Assembly (NCBI GenBank): GCA_015680685.1
Contig: MNCI01018080.1
Coordinates: 474,120 to 538,119, forward strand
DNA from: Gnetum montanum
Lineage: Eukaryota > Streptophyta > Gnetopsida > Gnetales > Gnetaceae
Length of the DNA: 64,000 nucleotides
Direction: 5' to 3'
The position numbers and the translations under genes were made by a program. Below, in pieces: positions 11,970 to 23,768 of the stretch; within the stretch, counting starts at the first letter, position 1; the number at the start of each line of letters is the position of its first letter. The notes beneath the pieces were generated by a model. That model saw only the letters and a program-made list of their open reading frames with translations. It was not told the origin of the DNA and searched no databases.

Positions 11970-12419
11970 GGGGGAGGGGGATGGAAAGTCAACACTAGGG
12001 GTGAAGGTCAACCCTTCTAGGTAGGGTCACCCACCTTTTCATGTTGGGGGTAGGTGAGTTCTACCCCCGTGCACTCCTCCATGTTGGCCTTGAAATCTCC
12101 TAGATAGCTTACCCCCTTATATGGGGTGTGTTAGTGTAGAGAAATGTATTTCCCCCATAAAACCCATTAAAGTGCCTTTTTGGCATTTTAAAAGGCATTT
12201 TTGACTTCCCCAAGCCAAAATATAGATACTAGGTGACTTTTTTTCACTTGGGAAATGAGGCTTTGATCATCTATGAAATATTTTTTAGTCCCAAAAGTAT
12301 AAAACATGTGAGATTGTCCCTTTATGGGTTACAACCTTCACATTTATAATAAAATATTACCTCAGGTTCCATGGGATGGGATTACATAGGTTTTAACATG
12401 CAAATTTAGTGGTGTCTCA

Positions 12420-12436
12420 TTGGCTCCTCTTTGTTG
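12420..12436 (-). promoter_or_regulatory. E1 polypurine tract
   Basis: The minus strand reads CAACAAAGAGGAGCCAA just before the LTR start TGAGACACC. The same tract adjoins the LTRs ending at 51620, 52613 and 63533. Confidence 0.65.
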
Positions 12437-13355
12437 GTATCTAGAGGATTGACTTGAGAGGCATCGACAAAGAATCCAAAACACCACTACAAGTCCACCA
12501 TTGGCATCCCCTCTCTACACTTGATCTAGTCATGTTGAACCATGTTGAAGAGTGTTTGTGATAAAGGGATTAGATTATGATGGAGGAATGGTAGTGGTAG
12601 TTAGGAAGATGGTCATGAAGGCTAACAATGCATTCTAAGTGTTGTCACCATGGCTGTAGCATTGTGCTGATATATTTTGAAGTGTTCATCGCTCGACAAA
12701 TGCATTTGAGAAACCAAACACTGTGCTCCAAGAGTTCTTTAGCCTTGGTCTTTGAGGCTTCTTTGGCCATTTGAGTCCTTGGAAATTTTCTTTTCCTATT
12801 TTTTTTGTGGGGTCAAACCTTCATTGGGTTTCATTACCAGGGCCAATTTGACATAGTTTTCCCTCTAGATGAGTTGTGTTACACTCAATAAAGTTGAGAA
12901 TTTTCCCATCAAACAAGATGCATTACATTTGATGGACTTAATGATTTTTCCACTAAATGAATTATGTTACATATAAGTGAACTTGAGGATGGAGCATGCT
13001 AAGGACATATTGTATGGCTATAGTGCATGAATGGAAAACATAGGTCAACATCATTACTTAGGATGGGGAAAGTTATCATTAGGCTACAAGGTTGGGCTCA
13101 AGGAGTGGTGTTAGAGGGAGAGCAACGGTACAAGTACTCTTGATATAGTAGGATAAACTCACCAAATCTTGCATATCGAGGTCATGTGATGATCTCCTAC
13201 CATAATGAGTTGCATCCTTGTGATAGCTTTAGGCTTCATCCTACAGACACAACTCCAAGAGGACAAGAAAACCAAGCAAAAAAAGCATGTTACATCATTA
13301 GAATGCATAAATATATGTCACATGAAAAATAAAAACAAGACATCTAGGTTACCAA
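12437..13355 (-). other. E1 3' untranslated region
   Basis: No open frame. It is similar to 51638-53400 in E2 and to 63551-64000 in E3, for example the catagttttccctc and atgtgatgatctcc-type blocks around 12850-13210. It ends in a roughly 30-bp tandem repeat. Confidence 0.6.
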
Positions 13356-13359
13356 TGTT

Positions 13360-13620
13360 GCCAATTTAAGGCCATGGTACTAGTTTAAAGCCCTAGCAAT
13401 CTATGGTTCCAGTTTAAGATCATAGCGGACCATGATGCTAGTTTAGAGTCTTAGCAGACTATGATGTCAATTTATGGCCTTGGTAGGTTATGATGCTAGT
13501 TTAAGGCCCTGGTAGGCTGTGGTGTTACTAATTTTATGCCTTAGTAGGCTATGTTGCTAGTTTAAGGCCTTAGCAGGCCATGTTGCTGATTTAAGGCCTT
13601 GGTAGGCCATGTTAGAGTAG
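13360..13620. repeat. About 30-bp tandem repeat, 3' of pol
   Basis: Eight or nine degenerate units near TAGTTTAAGGCC-TTGGTAGGCCATG-TTGC. The core GGCCNTGGNNGGCC is itself an inverted repeat. It sits directly after the integrase end and matches arrays at 31795-32130, 17340-17680, 53705-54145 and 55905-56270. Confidence 0.85.
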
Positions 13621-13639
13621 GATCTCTTATTGATGACTG

Positions 13640-14760
13640 TTGGATATATCTAATATGGCTTTAGATAAGAATGATTGATCAAATTGGTTAGCTCATTCCC
13701 ATTCATGTTGGTTATCCTGAATGCTCCATTACCATAGGCTTTGGTGACAAGAAAGGACCCTTCTCAATTGGTTGATAATTTATCCACATGCTCATGGATG
13801 ACTTTGAGGACTAGGTTACCTTCCTTAATCTTATGCTTGATCAAGTTATGGTAATGTTGTTGCTTCTACCTCTCTTGATAGTCTTCAATGTGAACAAGCG
13901 CTTGCATACTTTTCTCCTCTAGTGAGTTTAGGGCCACTGTCCATAGCTCCTTATTTTGGTCATTGTTGATGAAGTCAATCAAGGCTAATCAAAGTCATGG
14001 AACCTATAATTTAAGAGGTAAAATAGCTTTAGAATCATAAACCAGGCTATAAGGGGTTACTTTAGTTATCATGTGATACTTTTTTTGTAGGCCCATAGCA
14101 CATGGACAAGCCACTCATGCCAATTATGCTTACTATTATTGAGCATCTTCTTTAGTAAGTTAATAATGGCCTTGTTGCTCACCTCTACTTGTCCGTTGGC
14201 TTGAGGATAATAAGGTGATGAGAAAGACTACTTAATGCCAAGGTTTTGATTGGATTTTTTTGCTTCGTGGCTACTAAATTGTGGTCCATTGTTAGTAACT
14301 ATGATCATGGGTATGCCAAAATAGGCTACAATGTTATCTAAGATAAATTGCAAACTTGTTTGGATGTAATGTTCCTTAAGGGAATAACCTCAACCCACTT
14401 TGTAAAGTATTTGGTTGTAGTGATGATGAAGCCATGACCTATATCATACTTGGGTGTTATAGGTCCAATGATATCCAACCCCCATCGTTGAAACAACTAG
14501 GTGATCTGAGTGGTATGTAACTCTATTGGCAATACATGTATGAGGTTACTATGTCATTGACATGTGTCACAACACTTAACCTTTTGCATGCAGTTGCTTT
14601 CCATATAGGAACAGTGGTACCTAACTACCTAATCTTAGCAACCATAGATCTTGGTCCTATATGTCCTCCACAAATACCCTTGTTAACCTCCTCTAAGACT
14701 ATTATGGCTTCAGTTTTGCCTAAGCACTTTAGTAATATACCATCATAGGATCGTCAACAT
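13640..14760 (-). pseudogene. E1 integrase (broken)
   Basis: Three parts are readable on minus. The zinc-binding region (14540-14690) keeps the CxxC (CDTC) but is split by a stop and a frameshift. The core (about 14060-14520) shows LDIIGP with the first Asp, FTKWVE, TNNGPQF and YYPQANGQVE with the catalytic Glu. The C-terminal part (13640-13940) shows GNLVL and SYLKPY. In the core the second catalytic Asp is Asn, from a G-to-A change, so the enzyme would be inactive even without the stops. The role in an intact element is insertion of the cDNA. Only about 20 bp separate it from the downstream tandem repeat. Confidence 0.85.
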
Positions 14761-15081
14761 AATGTGTTATCACCTATAATAATGTACTACTTCGATCTTT
14801 TTCATACAACATTATTTTGGGTAGTAGTTAGGTGTTGCAAAGACTCACCATGCATAAGGTAAAATTTGATATTTTCATACCACTCCCTATCAAGAATAGT
14901 ATGGACAATGACTACAAAGGTATTTTCAATGTTTTGTGTGATGGGAAAAACACAGTCCATGATTAAGATGGGCAACTTACTAAATACATCTGGCATCACA
15001 TTGAGAGCTAATTGCATTGGCTATGGCATTCTCATTTTGAGGTACATGTTAGATATTAATGTCTACAAACTATTGTAACAG

Positions 15082-15363
15082 CTATTTCCCTAGGTCATAG
15101 TATGGTTGTAAGTGTTTGAATTTACATGCATAGACTTTTGTTACTTGGTTAACCACAAGTTGAGAATTACCTTTAATTGCTAAGCATCTAATTCTTAGGT
15201 CATGAGCTACCATCATTTCCTTGATCAAACCCTCATACTCCACTACATTGTTGGTACATAGAAACTCAAAATGATAGGTGAAAGGTTGGATTTGACTAGA
15301 TGGGAATGTTATGATGACAGTAGCATTAGCCCCATGGGTAGTTGAAGCTCCATCAAAGTGCAT
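15082..15363 (-). pseudogene. E1 archaeal-type RNase H (Tat hallmark)
   Basis: This 93-codon open stretch contains FDGAST, NNVVEYEGL and GNSQLVVNQV followed by LQPYYDL. These correspond to the first Asp, the Glu and the third acidic site of RNase H. At the last site Asn replaces Asp, again a G-to-A change. A second RNase H of this type, placed between the RT-linked RNase H and integrase, is known from Tat/Ogre elements and assigns the lineage. It is thought to supplement or replace the original RNase H in degrading the RNA template. Confidence 0.85.
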
Positions 15364-15480
15364 GACTACCTCATAACCCTTAGGAACTTAGCTAATAGTA
15401 TTAATATGCTCATCGGGGAGCTTAGGATTTATGGCTGCTTAGTCATCAACAAGTGAAACTGCGAGTTGTATGACTATAGC

Positions 15481-15954
15481 TTAATCTTTCGTTGAGGATT
15501 GAGAGATGTAGTGAAGGTAAAATTCTACCATTCTGACTTTCCATTGGGCTATGTGGCTACTCTCATAGATATTGGTTTTTATGGTTCTAAGCATGTTATC
15601 TTTGCAAATGACATTCACTTGGCTTCTAAAGGGATAGTGTCTCCACTTCTTTAATGAGAAGACTAGTGCTAGACAATACTTCTCCACTTTAGTGTATTAG
15701 GTTTCATGGGGAACTAATGCATGACTAAGATAGTATACTAGTATTTCCACTCCATCATCTCATTTTTGATAGAGTAGAGAGGCAATGGATGTGTCAGAGA
15801 TAGCTAGGTAGATGAAAAAAGATATACCCTCTTGTAGAGGATAGACTATCAATAGTTGTATCAACTCTTTCTTAAGGATTTTAAAGGCCTCTTGGCATTG
15901 AGACATCCACTCATTGTGAACCCATTTCTTAAGCAAGTGTTGCATGAGATGCAA
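15481..15954 (-). pseudogene. E1 RT connection and first RNase H (broken)
   Basis: Two open pieces, 15760-15954 and 15481-15687, sit in adjacent frames. The first has CQEAFKILKKEL and a tail ending in a hydrophobic stretch, typical of the RT thumb/RNase H junction. The second has EKYCLALVFSLKKWRHY and an RHY-containing helix as in plant Ty3 RNase H. The frame changes between them and stops occur, so the copy is inactive. Confidence 0.8.
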
Positions 15955-16097
15955 CTTATTCGTAAGCCTAGAAATAAAATTATGAATAAATTATAATCTA
16001 CCTTGCAATCCCTAAAGCTCCTTAAGGTTGAAAAGTGCTGCTAATTTGGATATCACCTTAATCTTATCAAGATTGACATGTATCCCTGCTTTAGATA

Positions 16098-16800
16098 CTA
16101 CAAAGCAAGCATCTTGCCAGTCTTGACACTGAAGACACACCTCTTAGGGTTGAGCCTAAGCTCATATTTGAGGCACCATTTAAGCACAAGATCTAGGTCA
16201 TTAGCATGGTTACTAGCCTCTTTGGACTTAAGGGCTATGTCATCCATATAATCATTAAGTAAACCTAACATGTAATTGTTGAAGATATAAGTCATGGCTC
16301 ATTGATAGGGTGCTCTTGCATTCTTAAGGCCAAAGGAGCATCATTGTATAGCATAAGGTCCCCTAAGGGGTCATGAAGATTGTGCTAAGTTGGTGCCCTA
16401 GGTTGATCCTCATTTGGTTGTATCTTGGGCACCCATCCATAAAGGACAATAAGGCATGCCCACCTATGGTATCGATGAGCTGATCAATACTAGGTAATGG
16501 GAAGTCATCCTTAATAGTTTCTTTATTTAGGTCTCAAAAATTGATGCAAATATAGATACTCCCATTTTTCTTAGGGACTACCACAGTGTTGGAAACCCAT
16601 TCTTCATAGTTAACAACCCTAATGAAACCAGCTTGATAGAGCTTTGAGATCTCATCATGAACTACCAAGGCCAAATTAGGTCTTATCTTACATAATTTTT
16701 GCTTAATTGGTCTAATTCTAGGATCTAGTATGATGTTATGTTGTACTAAGCATGGGTCTAGGCCTAGCATGTCTTCGTATGACTAGGCAAAGGCCTTAAT
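16098..16800 (-). pseudogene. E1 reverse transcriptase (broken)
   Basis: The minus strand shows the Tat-type RT start (SYEDMLGLDPCLVQHN at about 16730-16790), then AGFIRVV, PKKNGS, DLNKET, KDDFPLPSIDQL, SFMDG with the first Asp, and YMDD at 16239-16250 with LNPKRCVF after it. A Trp just before SYEDM is a TAG stop, and another stop follows CINF. The catalytic YMDD is retained. RT copies genomic RNA into cDNA in an intact element. The readable linker upstream extends to about 17070. Confidence 0.88.
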
Positions 16801-17070
16801 GTTGTCTTGTAGGACCTTCGTAATGTCTTGAGCCTATTGAGGTTCCAATGACAAACTTAGTTTAAGGGCTTTCTCCTCACCATTGTGTGTTGTGACAAGA
16901 ATATCAACCAAAGAGTCTTTGGTTATGTCACCCACCTCTAAGTCAAGGGTTTTGACTAAGTATTCAGGTCACTCTAGAGGTTTCTCTATTGAGGCTATGC
17001 AATCGACAAGACTCTTAGGCTCAAGATCTAGGCAATTATGGTCAATGTATCATTTCACATCATTGTGAGG

Positions 17071-17735
17071 CCCTCTTAGGCTTTAAGGTAGACTAATTAG
17101 CTCCTAGGTACTTATACTTTAATCCTTCATGTCAACCAAATGCATATTAAGTGGCACCTAGGTAAATAAAAATTAATAAATCATGCTTAAAATGCTATAA
17201 AATCATGCAAATATGTTCTATTCTAGTGCAAATAAGGTCATCCAAGGCTATAAATAAGTTAAAAGCAAGTAAGTAGAGTATAATAGTGGCTAGGTAAAGG
17301 TCAAACAAAAGAAATAAGACTACAATTAGTCAACAAGGATCATGTTTTTGCCAATTTTAGGCCTTGGCAGGCCATGATGCTAGTTTAAGGCCATAGCAAG
17401 CCAAGGTCACATGGTGTAAAACAATGATCAAAGAAGGCCAAACTCCATTATTTGATATCAATCAAAGGCTAAAAAAAAGGCAGATAAAATAGATAAAGGA
17501 AATATAATACTATGTAGAGGGTATGAGAAGGTTATAAGCATAAACAATGCAACATAAGGCCAAAAACAAGTTGAAACATTAGGTAAATCATGCTACCTAT
17601 GTTCATCCGTGGCTAATTATAGATTAAAAGAGGTTGGGTTTTACTAGTTTTAGGCCTTAGTAGGCCATGATCTAGGGTTTCAAGGCTATTAGATGGGTGT
17701 GGACATCAATCAAGGTTGTCTTTGGGTTGTTTGGG
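17071..17735. repeat. Pol leader with tandem-repeat units
   Basis: No frame is open. A ttaagtggcacctaggta block at about 17145 matches E2 at about 54352, and repeat units of the TAGTTTAAGGCC type occur at about 17345-17405 and 17655-17680. This is the right edge of the pol module: E2 has the same sequence joined almost directly to its integrase tail. Confidence 0.65.
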
Positions 17736-17739
17736 CCTA

Positions 17740-20700
17740 AAAAACAAAAGTTTTGGAGCTTCTATATTGAGACCCCCTTGCTTCTATGCTAAGGCCTCCC
17801 TCTAGGGGATATGCCAACATGGAGAGTTCCAAGGGACTAAGTTTTAAAAAATTTTGATCAGTCTTGGGGGTTGCTAGTGTTGCCAAGCATCGCCCAAGCT
17901 CAAAACTTGTTGATTTTAAGGTTTTTAAACTAGTTTTTTTGAAGTTACCACTTTGTTTAAACACTGAGCTCCCACTCCAAATGGGTAAGCCAATGTGGAA
18001 GACTTTAAGGGGCTGATTGTTGACAAATTTTAATTAGTCTTTGACATGCATGTGCATTCCTAGGGTTTCCAGTACTATTGGACATCACCCAAGATCAAAA
18101 GTTGTTAATTTTAAGGTTATTTTATTGATTTTTATGTTACCCCCTTGTTTCTATGCTAAGCCCCCATCTAGGGAGGTATGTCAATGTGGAGGATCTCAAA
18201 GGATTGAAAATTAACAAGTTTTGATTAGTTTTGGGCATGCATGTGCATTCCTGGGGTTGTTGGCACTACTGGACACTGCCCAAGATCAAGACATATCAAT
18301 TTTGAGGTTGTCTAATTAATTTTTAGGATTATCCCCNAATCTTGGACATGCATGTGCATTCTTAAGGTTGTCGATGTTGCTGGGCATCACCCAAGTTCAA
18401 AAGTTGTCAATTTTAAGGTTTTTAAACTCGTTTTTGAAGTTATCCCCTTGTTTCCATGCTGAGCCCCCCTCTAGGGAGTAAGTCAATGTGAAAGACTCTA
18501 AGGGACTCATTTTTGACAAATTTTGATTACTCTTATGCATGAATATGCATTCTTGGGGCTGTCGATGCTGCTGAGCATATCCCAAGGTCAAAACTTGTTG
18601 ATTTTAAGGTTTTTAAATTGGTTATTGAAGTTATCCCCTTATTTCCACATTGGGCCCCTTCTCCAAGGGTTATGTTAGTGTGGAGGATCCCAAGGGGTTG
18701 AAAATTAACAAGTTTTGATCAATTTTGGGCATGTATGTGTATCCTTGGGGTTGTCAATGTTGCTAGACACTACCCAAGATTAAAACTTATTAGTTTTGAG
18801 GTTATCTAATTAATTTTTAGGGTTACCCATTTGTCTCCATGTAGAGCCCCCCTCCAGGAAGGTATGTTAGCATGGAAGATTCCAAGGGGCTGATTTTTGA
18901 TAAATTTTAATTAGTCTTGGGCATGCATGTGCATTCTTGGGGTTACTAGTGCTGTCAAACATCACCTAAGATCCAAACTTGTTAATTTTAAGGTTTTTAA
19001 ATTGGTTTTTGAAGTTACCCATTTGTTTCCATGCTAAGTCCCTCCTCTAGGAGGTTAAACTAGTGTGGAAGACTCCAAGGGGCTGATTTATGACAACTTT
19101 TGATCAATCTTGGACATGCATGTGCATTCTCGGGATTGTCCGTGTTGCTAGACATCACCCAAGATCAAACGTTATTAATTTTAAGATTATTTTATTAATT
19201 TTTATGTTACCCCCTTATTTCCATGTTGAGCCTCTTCTCTAGGAGGTATGTCAACATGGAGGGTTGCAAGGGGTTGAAAACTGACAATTTTTGATCAGTT
19301 TTGGGCATGCATGTGCATTCTCAGCATTGTTGATGCTATTGAACACTATCCAAGATCAAAAAATATTAATTTTGAGGTTGTCTAATTAACTTTTATGGTT
19401 ACCCATTTTTTTCCACACTGAGCCCCCCTCCAAGGGGTATGTCAGTGTGGAAGATTCCAAGGGACTAATTTTTGATAAATTTTGATCAATCTTGGGCATG
19501 CATGCACATTCTTGGGGTTGCTAGTGTTGCCAAGCATAATCCAAGGTTAAAAATTGTTGATTTTAAGGTTTTTAAATTGGTTTTTGAAGTTATCCCCTTA
19601 TTTCCACACTGAGCCCCTTCTCCAAAGGGTATGTTAGTGTGGAGGATCCCAAGGAGTTGAAAATTGACAAGTTTTGATTAGTTTTGGGCATGCATGTGCA
19701 TTCTTGGGGTTGCTAATGCTACTGGACATTATCCAAGATTGAAACTTATTAGTTTTGAGGTTATCTAATTAATTTTTATGGGTACCCCCTTGTTTCCATG
19801 TTGAGCCCCCCTCTAGGAAGGTATGTCAACATGAAAGATTCCAAGGGGCTTATTTTTGATAAATTTTGATCAATCTTGGGCATGCATGTGCATTCTTGGG
19901 GTTGCCAGTATTGTCAAGCATCACCCAAGATCAAGACTTATTAATTTTAAGGTTTTTAAATTGGTTTTTGAAGTTAGCCCCTTGTTTCCATGCTAAGTTC
20001 CTCCTCTAGGAGAGTAAACTAGTGTGGAAGACTCCAAGGGGCTAATTTATGATAACTTTTGATTAGTCTTGGCCATGCATGTGCATTCTTAGGATTTCTA
20101 GTGTCACTAGACATCATTCAAGATCAAAATTTATTAATTTTAAGATCATTTTATTGATTTTTTATGTTACCACCTTATTTCCATGTTGGGCCCCCTCTCT
20201 AGGGGGTATGTCAACATGGAGGATCCCAAGGGATTGAAAAATGACAAGTTTTAATTAGTTTTGGGCATGCATGTGCATTCCTAGCATTGTTAATGTTATT
20301 GAAAACTATCCAATATTAAAACTTATTAATTTTGAGGTTGTCTAATTAATTTTTAGGGCTACCCCCTTATTTCCACATTGAGCCCCTCCTCCAAGGGGTA
20401 TGTCAGTGTGGAAAATTCCAAGGGGCTAATTTTTAACAAATTTTGATTAGTCTTGGGCATGCATGTGCATTCCCAAGGTTGTTAGTATTGCCAAGAATCA
20501 CCCAAGGTCAAAATTTGAGGTTGTTGATTTTAAGGTTTTTAAATTGGTTTTTGAAGTTAACCCCTTATTTTCACATTAAGCCCCCCTCTAGGGGGTATGT
20601 TAGCATGGAAGACTCCAAGGGGTTGATTTTTTGATAAATTTTGATCAATCTTGGGCATGCTTGCACATTCCCAAGGTTTCTGGTGCTACTAGACATCACC

Positions 20701-20960
20701 CAAGATCAAAATTTGTTACTTTTAAGGCTATTTTATTGATGTTTTATCTTGCCCCCTTATTTTCACACTGAGTCCCCCCCACCCTTCCAAGGGGTATTGA
20801 CAAACTTTGATCAGTTTTGGAAATGCATGTGCATTCTTGGGGTTGATGGTGCTACTAGACATCATTCAAGATCAAAATTTGTTAATTTTAAGGTTATTTT
20901 TAGATTTTTAAGGGTTACTTTCTTATTTCCACACTAAGCACCCCCCCTCCAAGGGGGTAT
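17740..20960. repeat. 192-bp satellite array with higher-order structure
   Basis: About 17 tandem monomers of 191-194 bp, marked by a recurring gggcatgcatgtgcattc at about 18040, 18233, 18535, 18726, 18917, 19111 and onwards to 20820. Monomers fall into three types by their AT-rich segment (called A, B and C here). The order B-A-B-C-A repeats, giving a higher-order unit of about 961 bp at about 18605-19565 and 19566-20526. Each monomer holds an inverted repeat (CCATG..CCCCC/GGGGG..CATGG). An N at 18337 coincides with a monomer missing about 80 bp. E2 lacks this array. Confidence 0.9.
18337..18337. other. Single N in the satellite array
   Basis: It falls at a truncated monomer (spacing 111 bp instead of 192), so copy number here is unreliable. 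Confidence 0.9.
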
Positions 20961-22020
20961 GTTAGGGGATAAGAACCAAGGGAGTGAGCAACAAAGGGGA
21001 TTATCGACTACCAAAGGTCATGAAGGGGCAACAAGGCTATCAATGTAATAACTATGATCACTAGAGGTTGGAGAAGAGGAGTTTTATGTTATGCCCCCTT
21101 AAACCCTCATGTTGGCCCCAAATTGGATGGCATTGAGGGGGCATTCACCAACATGGGGTATGATACAAGGCTACAAATTAGCTCGTTTGAATGCAAGAGC
21201 TAGGCTATTGGAGGTTGTACAAGAGTATAAAGGTCAATCATGATAACTAGGTGGTTGATTTATGTAACTAGGTGATCAATTTAAGGAATTTTGTACCACT
21301 TCCCATCCATCCATGCTAGGGTCAAGGTGCTTAGCATGGATGAGGCCTCCCCCTAGCATGGAATTACCAAATAGAAAGGTTTTGACCATATTTGACTAGG
21401 TTTTCCAAGGTTTAAGGGTTGTCAGGAGTGATTAGATAGTCACTTGGTTATGTGGGCCCCTTTTGGGGGGTTAGATCTAGGTGTAATGGGTAGTGGGAGG
21501 TATGAACAAGGGTTACCCCCCCCCCCCCCCNCCCCCCCCCCCCCCCCCTCCCCAAGGGGTAAGCCAGGGGTACACCCAAGGTGAGTATTTGCAGCAAATC
21601 TTGACCCCCTTTTAGAGCCTGGGGTTGAATGATACCAGTTGTAACTACTAAAAATGGTAAGAAAGTTAGTTTTTAATGGTTTTTAAGGGGTGGAAGACAT
21701 GATTCCATGTTGAGTATGGTACCCACTATGTGGATGCATGGGGGTTAAGGCTTGGGTATGGTTCTATGTGTTGAAGGGGTTAAAACCCCAACATAGTTTG
21801 TAACCAAAAACATCATGTGTGAGGGTGCAAGGTGGGGCCCATGGTTTACAAATTTAAGAATTAAAAATTTAAGAAAAAACAAAGGTACTTGTTGTTTTCC
21901 CATCCTCACTCCTAGCGTGGAGGATGCTTTTCCCCAACCCCCCTGCACCCCACCCCCCACCCCCAAAGACTTTAGTGTATGTGGAGTTGCCATACATAGA
22001 ATTAGAAAGTAGGGGTTTGG
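20961..22020. other. G/C-homopolymer-rich stretch
   Basis: No gene. It holds long C and G runs, including a C tract at 21516-21548 with an N at 21531 and CCACCCCCC-type sequence near 21935-21965. Blocks resemble the G-rich half of the E1 LTR (about 38090-38240). It may be the upstream region of the antisense gene that starts further right. Confidence 0.45.
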
Positions 22021-23768
22021 AGTGGAAATGTTGGGTTTAATGGATTTTTAGTGCCAAAACTTGTACAAAATCATCACACCTCATCATTTTATCAACCAAC
22101 ATAGTGGAGGAGAGTGTTGGCATCCATTGTTGTAGTTGATCTTGTGGCATGTCAACATTGAAGCTCTTAATTTCTTCTTTTGGCTAACATTGAAGCTCTA
22201 ATCCCTTTAGATCTCAAGCCTCCTTTCAATGTTGGGCATGATCATGAAGAAAAGTAGCAAGAATCCACACATCCAAGCATTATATGAGGCTACTAAAAAG
22301 GTCTTGATCTTTCTTAAGGCCATCTCCATTCAAGGAACCCCTTAATTAGTTTCAAGGTAGGTCATTCTTTGCCTTTGTTCATCATGTTCTAGTTGTTTTT
22401 GGTGCTTTTCTTGGTAGAAACAAGCTATTTTTCTCATATCTAGCCAAAAGGAGTCAATAAAATTAAATTTCAACAAAATCCCGCATCATGTTTTGGCTAT
22501 TTTTATGTAGATCTAGGGTTATTTTGCTATTTTTGCCTTGGTAAATAAGATTTTTGAAATTAGGCTTACTTTTTCAAGTGCTTTTTCTAAAAATCTCATG
22601 TTGAGGCCATTTTTCTTAGATCTAGGTCTAAAGATTCATTAAAATTAAATTCTAATAGCAGCCTACCCCCTTATTTTGGTGTGTTTTGTGATGGGTTGAT
22701 GTTGGTTTGGCTGTTTTGGTTATAATCCATGGCTACATAATGTCAAATTTATGTTTTCTTATGCTTTTTGTTTCAAAAATGCAAGTTATGTTGTGTATTT
22801 TTTTTATTAGAAAAATGGCTTAAGTTTTACAAAATTTAATATTTTGAGTTTTAAATTTTGTGTTTAATCTTTGTAATGGCTATGATTTTGTTTAATTTGG
22901 ATTTATATTGATCAAGTTACGGCTATTTTAGTTTGGTTGTGCAATTAGGGGTTTGTGCTATTTTTTTAGATTTTTATCAACATTAATGAATTTTTTCTAA
23001 AAATGTAGGTAGGGTTTTGAATTGTTATTAAGTATGAATGTGTGGGAATTGATTCAAGATTTCAAATAGTGTGGGGATTGATTCAAGCTTTCAAATAGTG
23101 GTGGAATCACTCTATTTGAACCCTGAATGAATTTTTTGTGAATTTTTTTTCTAACCTTGCTCGAATGGGGGTTAATGGTGATGGCTATGTTTTTTCTATT
23201 TCTGGCTATGTTTTGTGTAAGGTTGGTTACATGTTCTTGGTTGCAATAGTCATGGCTAGAAAATTCATGATTTCAAGGTTACTTCCATGGTGGAATCACT
23301 AAAATTAGGGCTAAAATGAATTTTTTATGAATTCTATAGTAAGGTAGTGTTAATTGGTCTAAATTTGGTTGTAGCACTTTACCCCTTTGAGGATGGATGT
23401 GGTTTTCATAGTTGGAATGATCAACCTCCATGCTCCTAAGGATTTTTCTTTATATAAATTCAACTATAAATTTTTTGTGTGTTTTTTAATGAAAAGAGCC
23501 TCTTACTATTTTTAGTAAGTTTTTTACTTATTTCTATTACAACCTCTTTTTCTATGTTTTGATGCTTTTTATAAATTAATGCATGTTTTGAGCTAAGCCA
23601 TAATTTTAGTTGTGATGTTTTGGTTATAATAGTTTTGGCTATGATATCAATATAGAAGAGGTTATAATAATATATTTATTTTATGTGAATTTTCTTAAGC
23701 AAATTTGAACCAACACCTTAGAGCTTTTTATGAAGGCTAATTTCACCCCCAACTAGGACATGTAAAAT
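22021..23768 (+). other. T-rich non-coding sequence, probably introns or leader of the antisense gene
   Basis: T-rich on plus with many ggctatg and ttttgg blocks and no sustained frame. Its composition matches the introns recognised further downstream on plus. No promoter could be fixed. Confidence 0.3.

Larger units (their letters stand above)
10994..12419 (-). repeat. E1 3' LTR (with assembly gap)
   Basis: Aligns with 37116-38608 from the aaaatct(c/t)g(a/g)tca block to the gtggtgt(t/c)tca end. The left terminus is TA rather than TG. By eye the two copies are roughly 85-90 percent identical, which suggests an old insertion. A gap at 11916-11969 falls in the G-rich part. The intact copy has about 130 bp there, so the gap is under-sized. 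Confidence 0.75.

Noticed and set aside
13360-13620. CRISPR-like regular repeats
   Set aside because: Units are contiguous and degenerate without unique spacers, in a plant retroelement.
17740-20960. Short ORFs within the satellite, recurring with monomer phase
   Set aside because: They follow the repeat period and are broken in most monomers.
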